A stretch of DNA of 64,000 nucleotides from G963720515 sp963720515 (GTDB lineage: Bacteria; Actinomycetota; Thermoleophilia; Gaiellales; Gaiellaceae), in NCBI GenBank assembly GCA_963720515.1, contig OY970397.1:1860001-1924000 (forward strand), read 5' to 3'. The notes under the pieces are model-generated. The model worked only from the letters and a program-made list of their open reading frames with translations. It searched no databases and had not been told where the DNA came from. How positions within the stretch are numbered: the stretch's first letter is position 1; every line of letters begins with the position of its first letter. This document shows, one piece after another, positions 60,163-64,000 of this stretch. A program made the translations under genes and the position numbers.

Positions 60163-62433
60163 CTACCCCGCCGTCCCCCGAGGACCTACCGCTTCGTCCC
60201 CGTGGTCGTCGGAGGCGGCGGGGGAGGCGGGGCCGGCGGCGCGGGAGGCGGAGGCGCCGGAGGCGGGCGCGACCGTCGTCGGGTGCGTCGGGGGTGCGGG
60301 CGCCGTCGTCGTCGGCGCGGTCTGCGTCGTCGCGCCCGTCGACGTGGACGCGCTCGTCGAGGGGAGTGCGCCGGACATCGCGTACTGGCCCTTGAACGGC
60401 TCCCAGTCCACCGGATTCTTCGGGAAGGACCAGTCGAGCACAGGCGCCTGCGCGAGCGCGGCCGACATGAAGAGGTTCCAGATCGTGGCCGGGAACGTGC
60501 CGCCCGCGACGGCGATCCCGTGCACGTTCGTCATCTCGACCTGCGCGTTCGGGTACCCGACCCAGACCGCGGTCGCGAGCTGCGGCGTGAACCCGCAGAA
60601 CCACGCGTCGGCGAAGTTCTCGGTCGTGCCGGTCTTGCCAGCCGCGGGCCGCCCGAAGTAGGCGCCCGTGCCCGTACCGCCGAGGACGTTCGCCTCGAGG
60701 ATCCTCGTCACCTCATAGGCGACACCATCGGAGAGGACGCGCTTGCGCTTCGGCTTGCCCCAGCCCGCCTCGTCGTCCTCCTTGCCGTTCGCGAGGACGA
60801 CCTTGCGGATCGCCATCGGCTCGGAATAGACACCGCCGGCCGCGAGGGTCGCGTACGCGGAGGCCATCTCGAGCACCGAGACCGAGTTCGAGCCGAGTCC
60901 GATCGAGGCGACCGGCTGGAGCTTCGTGCGGATGCCCATGCGGTGGGCGATCTCGGCGATCGTCTCCGGGCCGAGGTCGAGCGTGAGGCGCGCATAGACG
61001 GTGTTGTCCGAGGCGAGGGTCGCCGACTTGATCGTGATCGGGCCCGAGTAGGAGTTCGAGTACGTCGCGACGTCCCAGACGCAGTTCGGGTCGACGGACG
61101 CGGAACAGGTCGGGTCCGGCTGCCAGCGGAAGGGAGCCGAGAGGTAGACCGTCTTGTAGGGGTCGATCCCCATCTCGATCGCCTTCGTGAGGACGAACGT
61201 CTTGAACGCGGAGCCCGCCTGCCGCCGGCCCTGCGCGGCGAGGTTGAACTGGATGCTCTTCTTCTCGTGCGAGACCGCGGTCATCGCGCGGATCGCACCG
61301 TTCGTCGGGTTGATCGAGACGATCGCCGACGCCGGGTCGGAGCCGTCGTTGAGCGTCTCGCGCATCGCCTTCACGGCGTCGTTTTGGAACTTCGGATCGA
61401 TCGTCGTGTAGACCTTGAGGCCGCCGCTGCGGACCGTGCTCACGCCGTACTCCTTGATGAGCTGGTCGCGGACGAACGAGAAGAAGTACGGCTCGCGGAT
61501 CTTCGTGTAGAGCTCGCCGCGCTTCAGCTTGAGCGGCCGCGCGCTCGCCTTCGCGTAGCGCGCCTGGTCGATGTCCCGCGAGTCGAGCATCGCCTTCAAG
61601 ACCTCGTTTCGTCGCGCGACCGCCTCCGACGGGTTGTTGAACGGGTCGAAGACGGACGGCGCCTGCGGCAGCCCGGCGAGGAGCGCCGCCTGGACGAGGG
61701 AGAGCTTCGCGGCCGGCTTCGAGAAGTACGTCTGCGACGCGGCCTCGATCCCGTACGCGTGGTTTCCGAAGTAGACCTGGTTCAGGTAGGTCTCGAGGAT
61801 CTCGTCCTTCGACTCCCTTGCGTCGAGCTTGATCGCGAGGCAGGCCTCCTTCGCCTTGCGCTTGAAGGACTTCTCGTTCCCGATGTAGAGGTTGCGGACG
61901 AGCTGCTGCGTGATCGTCGAGCCGCCCTCGACGATCTGCCCCGCCTCGAGGTTCTTGACGGCGGCGCGCAGGACGCCCGAGACGTCGACGCCGATGTGAC
62001 TGTAGAAGCGCCGGTCCTCGATCGCGACCGTCGCCTGGCCGATCCACGGCGACATGTTCTCGAGCTTCTGCGGCTGGCGGTTCCGCTCGGCCGGGATAGA
62101 GCCGAGGAGCGACCCGTCCGCGGCGTAGATGAACGAGTTCGAGCCGATCTGAACCGGGCGGAGGGACGAGAGGTCGCACGAGAGCGCCGCGGAGGCGCCG
62201 GTGAACGCGCCCGCGCCGATCGCGACGAGGAGCGCGAGGACGGCGACGAGGAGCCCGATGAGGACGGCGCGCCGGGTCTGGCGACGCGCCTTGCGCCGGC
62301 GCTGCCGCTCCCGCCGCGTGCCGACCGCGCGGGCCTGCTTGCCGTTCCCGATGCCGTTCCCGTTGCGCGTCCGTCGCCCGTTCGAACCGCGCCCGTTCGG
62401 GCCGCGGCCACCGTTGCCCCGTGGCGGCGGGAT
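60163..62433 (-). CDS. Class A penicillin-binding protein (PBP1A-like), ATC start
   Basis: A roughly 756-residue bifunctional peptidoglycan synthase. An Asn/Gly/Arg-rich cytoplasmic tail, one helix (about residues 56-79), the GT51 domain (AIEDRRFYSHIGVD, GGSTITQQLVRNLYIG) and the transpeptidase (active Ser in RQAGSAFKTF, KTG in AAGKTGTTENFAD). The tail is in frame only from codon ATC 62433, immediately after the mscS stop (TAGATC). No ATG, GTG or TTG occurs before the helix; AAGGGG lies 8 nt before the ATC. The first ATG (62055) would remove the helix. The C-terminus is Pro/Thr-rich. Confidence 0.88.
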   Translation of the reverse strand: MPPPRGNGGRGPNGRGSNGRRTRNGNGIGNGKQARAVGTRRERQRRRKARRQTRRAVLIGLLVAVLALLVAIGAGAFTGASAALSCDLSSLRPVQIGSNSFIYAADGSLLGSIPAERNRQPQKLENMSPWIGQATVAIEDRRFYSHIGVDVSGVLRAAVKNLEAGQIVEGGSTITQQLVRNLYIGNEKSFKRKAKEACLAIKLDARESKDEILETYLNQVYFGNHAYGIEAASQTYFSKPAAKLSLVQAALLAGLPQAPSVFDPFNNPSEAVARRNEVLKAMLDSRDIDQARYAKASARPLKLKRGELYTKIREPYFFSFVRDQLIKEYGVSTVRSGGLKVYTTIDPKFQNDAVKAMRETLNDGSDPASAIVSINPTNGAIRAMTAVSHEKKSIQFNLAAQGRRQAGSAFKTFVLTKAIEMGIDPYKTVYLSAPFRWQPDPTCSASVDPNCVWDVATYSNSYSGPITIKSATLASDNTVYARLTLDLGPETIAEIAHRMGIRTKLQPVASIGLGSNSVSVLEMASAYATLAAGGVYSEPMAIRKVVLANGKEDDEAGWGKPKRKRVLSDGVAYEVTRILEANVLGGTGTGAYFGRPAAGKTGTTENFADAWFCGFTPQLATAVWVGYPNAQVEMTNVHGIAVAGGTFPATIWNLFMSAALAQAPVLDWSFPKNPVDWEPFKGQYAMSGALPSTSASTSTGATTQTAPTTTAPAPPTHPTTVAPASGASASRAAGPASPAASDDHGDEAVGPRGTAG

Positions 62434-63183
62434 CTAGAACACCCCTTCGGTGCGCAGCCGGCGGTGGACCGCCCGGCGGAGGTCGGCCTCGACCGCCGCG
62501 GCCTGGCCGGCCGGCGCCCACGTCTCCAGCGTTATGACGGCGACTGGCTCGCCTGTCGTGTCGAAGTCCTTGACCCGTGCGATGGTCCGCGTCTCCTCGT
62601 GTCCTGCTGCCCTGGCCTCGTCTTCGGCAATTGCGAGGACCCGGTCAAGGTCCGAGGCTAGCGGAACCGGGACGGTCACCTCCACCATGTGCTCCGTTCG
62701 CCCGATCGTCTGGTTGCGGATCGTGTCGGATGCGAGCTTCTCGTTCGGGACGTAGTAGCGCGCGCCGCCGGGGGTCCGGATGATCGTGTAGGTGAGGCCG
62801 ACCTCCTCGACGGAGCCCTCGGCCTCCTCCACGCGGACCTCGTCCCCAAGGCGCAGCGGCTGGGTGAACGCGATGTTGATCCCGGCGATGTAGTTGGCGA
62901 GCGTGGAGCGCGCGGCCATGCCGAGGATGAGCCCGATGACCGCCGACGACGCGAGGAGCGCACCGGCCACGGCGCGGAACTCGGGAATGACGAAGAGCGC
63001 CGAGAGGACGCCGATCGCGACGATCGCCGCCGTGATGCTGCGCCGAAGGACGCGGTAGCGCGTCAACGCCTTCGGCGGGAGGTTCAGGTGGCCGATGATG
63101 GCACGGTCGACCAGGCGCGCCAGGATGAGCGCGGCGATGACGATCGCGCCGGCGATCGCGATGCGCTGCCAGGTGTCGTCCAT
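62434..63183 (-). CDS. MscS-family mechanosensitive channel
   Basis: A 249-residue small-conductance mechanosensitive channel protein: three N-terminal helices, the pore helix region AVAGALLASSAVIGLILGMAA, and the soluble beta domain PLRLGDEVRVEEAEGSVEEV with TPGGARYYVPNEKLASDTI. It relieves turgor on osmotic downshock. ATG 63183 (MDDTWQRIAI) starts just before the first helix. The stop abuts the PBP reading frame. Confidence 0.9.
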   Translation of the reverse strand: MDDTWQRIAIAGAIVIAALILARLVDRAIIGHLNLPPKALTRYRVLRRSITAAIVAIGVLSALFVIPEFRAVAGALLASSAVIGLILGMAARSTLANYIAGINIAFTQPLRLGDEVRVEEAEGSVEEVGLTYTIIRTPGGARYYVPNEKLASDTIRNQTIGRTEHMVEVTVPVPLASDLDRVLAIAEDEARAAGHEETRTIARVKDFDTTGEPVAVITLETWAPAGQAAAVEADLRRAVHRRLRTEGVF

Positions 63184-63229
63184 GCGTCCCGGACTTGTTC
63201 TTCCACGGCCGCCCGATGCCTGCCGGGGC

Positions 63230-63241
63230 GATACTCGGCGC
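63230..63241 (+). promoter_or_regulatory. Leaderless-type -10 hexamer of the HAD hydrolase gene
   Basis: GATACT (63230-63235), 6 nt, then ATG 63242. Divergent from the mscS gene 58 bp away. Confidence 0.4.
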
Positions 63242-63880
63242 ATGCGCGATCTCGACGCCGTGACGGTGGACGCGCTCGGCACGATCCTCGAGCTGCGCGA
63301 CCCGGTGCCGCCGCTTCAGGCCGCCCTCGCCGCGCGTGGGATCGAGCGCGATCCCGCCACGGTGGCCGAGGCGTTTGCAGCCGAGGTCGCGGTGTACGTG
63401 CCGCGCTCCCACGAAGGACGGACGCCGGAGTCGCTCGCAGCGCTCCGGCGCGAGTGCGTGGGCGTCTTTCTCGGCGCCCTCGACGCTCCGCTCGGGCCGG
63501 CCGAGTTCGTCGACGACTTTCTCGGGGGGCTCGTCTTCGAGGAGATTCCCGGCGCGGCTCTCGGGCTCGACCGGCTGCGGGCGATGGGGCTCCGCCTCGC
63601 GTGCGTCGCAAACTGGGACATCTCGCTCCCCGAGTCTCTGGCCCGCGCGGGGCTCGCCGAGAGGTTCGACACGATCGTGAGCTCGGCCGAGGCGGTGGCG
63701 CCGAAGCCGAACGCGGCGCCGTTCCTCCTGGCCCTCCGCCGGCTCGGCGTCGTGCCGTCGCGCGCGCTCCACATCGGCGACTCGGCGGCCGACCGGCTCG
63801 GCGCGGCTGCGGTGGGAATGCGGTTCGCGCCGACTCCGGTGAGTACGCTTCCCGCGCGACTCGGAGCGGAGGCGGCATGA
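63242..63880 (+). CDS. HAD-family hydrolase
   Basis: A 212-residue haloacid-dehalogenase-fold phosphatase. Motif I is atypical: AVTVDALGTILEL, DxLGT rather than DxDGT, as in the REG-2 and haloacid dehalogenase subgroups. Motif II is LACVANWDIS, motif III the lysine in APKPNAAPF, motif IV HIGDSAADRLGA. A helical cap lies between residues about 20 and 95. Substrate unknown. The stop overlaps the next ATG by 4 nt. Confidence 0.87.
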   Translation: MRDLDAVTVDALGTILELRDPVPPLQAALAARGIERDPATVAEAFAAEVAVYVPRSHEGRTPESLAALRRECVGVFLGALDAPLGPAEFVDDFLGGLVFEEIPGAALGLDRLRAMGLRLACVANWDISLPESLARAGLAERFDTIVSSAEAVAPKPNAAPFLLALRRLGVVPSRALHIGDSAADRLGAAAVGMRFAPTPVSTLPARLGAEAA

Positions 63881-64000
63881 CGGAGCGGCGACACGGACTC
63901 TCGACACGCGCGATCCACGGTGGCAAACGCCCCCGCGGGCCGGGCGACCCGGTCGCGCCGCCCATCGTCACCTCGACCACCTTCTCGTTCGAGACGGCCG
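63877..64000 (+). CDS. Cys/Met-metabolism PLP enzyme, N-terminal fragment
   Basis: Only the first 41 codons are in the window. The sequence TRAIHGGKRPRGPGD and APPIVTSTTFSFE is the typical N-terminus of cystathionine gamma-synthase, O-acetylhomoserine sulfhydrylase and methionine gamma-lyase. The exact reaction cannot be decided from this part. Translationally coupled to the HAD gene (ATGA). Confidence 0.85.
   Translation, partial: MTERRHGLSTRAIHGGKRPRGPGDPVAPPIVTSTTFSFETA

Noticed and set aside
62053..62055. ATG 62055 as the start of the PBP
   Set aside because: It would remove the membrane anchor and basic tail that are clearly encoded in the same frame upstream.

Overview
The window is GC-rich, densely packed bacterial DNA. 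An actinobacterial source fits best: the dCTP deaminase is of the Mycobacterium bifunctional type, the oxidase is a caa3 enzyme, Fe-S assembly is SUF with SufU, and many genes start with GTG or TTG next to a TANNNT hexamer. A deep lineage such as Thermoleophilia is my inference, from CcmABC-type haem export and apparent futalosine-route menaquinone genes; it was not tested. No CRISPR array, insertion sequence, phage gene or rRNA is seen. The only tRNA is tRNA-Phe(GAA).

Layout. 1-4 kb: a cut-off Ser/Thr kinase, gabT, and a divergent dcd-SDR pair. 4-12 kb: the SUF system in two blocks (sufC-sufB-VOC-sufD and sufS-sufU-Rieske-Cys-rich protein-methyltransferase), separated by cspA, infA and a lipoprotein; the lower block is followed by a structured RNA region and a strong terminator. 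12-16.5 kb: tatA-tatC, an amidohydrolase, a TPR protein, a STAS protein and a di-haem cytochrome c. 16.5-21.5 kb (minus strand): caa3 oxidase genes ctaC-ctaD-ctaE interleaved with two UspA-like genes. 21.7-31 kb: mrp, GNAT, a GerMN lipoprotein, an inositol-phosphatase-like gene, DUF1015, an OB/HD nuclease, an M29 aminopeptidase, ychF and a sigma factor. 31-41 kb: methylmalonyl-CoA epimerase, an FtsH-like protease, nicotinate PRTase, DUF1385, an M20 hydrolase, rarA, EamA, an alpha/beta hydrolase, an Hsp20-like protein, arginase and tRNA-Phe. 41-52 kb (minus strand): a purine permease and a remarkably compact operon running otsA-moaC-mogA-ubiA-ccmABCD-hemCD-SAM hydroxide adenosyltransferase-methyltransferase, with treT just upstream. 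52-64 kb: an anti-sigma kinase, an orphan DNA methyltransferase, an HtrA protease, a two-component system, a membrane M28-like protein, moeA, a class A PBP, an MscS channel, a HAD hydrolase and the start of a PLP sulfur-amino-acid enzyme.

Together the genes describe an aerobic respiring cell. Fe-S assembly (SUF), haem synthesis (HemCD), haem export (Ccm), Tat export, a probable menaquinone branch (amidohydrolase at 13.3 kb, UbiA-type prenyltransferase at 47.6 kb), a di-haem cytochrome c and an A2-type caa3 oxidase all serve the respiratory chain. Three molybdenum-cofactor genes, two trehalose genes and envelope-stress genes (HtrA, sensor kinase, PBP, MscS) complete the picture.

Four features of genome organisation recur. 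(1) Many first-in-operon genes have a TANNNT hexamer about 6-7 nt before the start codon, which suggests leaderless mRNAs. (2) Five of eight convergent gene junctions overlap by exactly 4 nt, four of them at CTAG. (3) Five conserved genes are each interrupted by a net one-base insertion, which most likely reflects assembly error and should be checked first. (4) Two genes have no canonical start codon in the only frame that keeps their conserved N-terminus.
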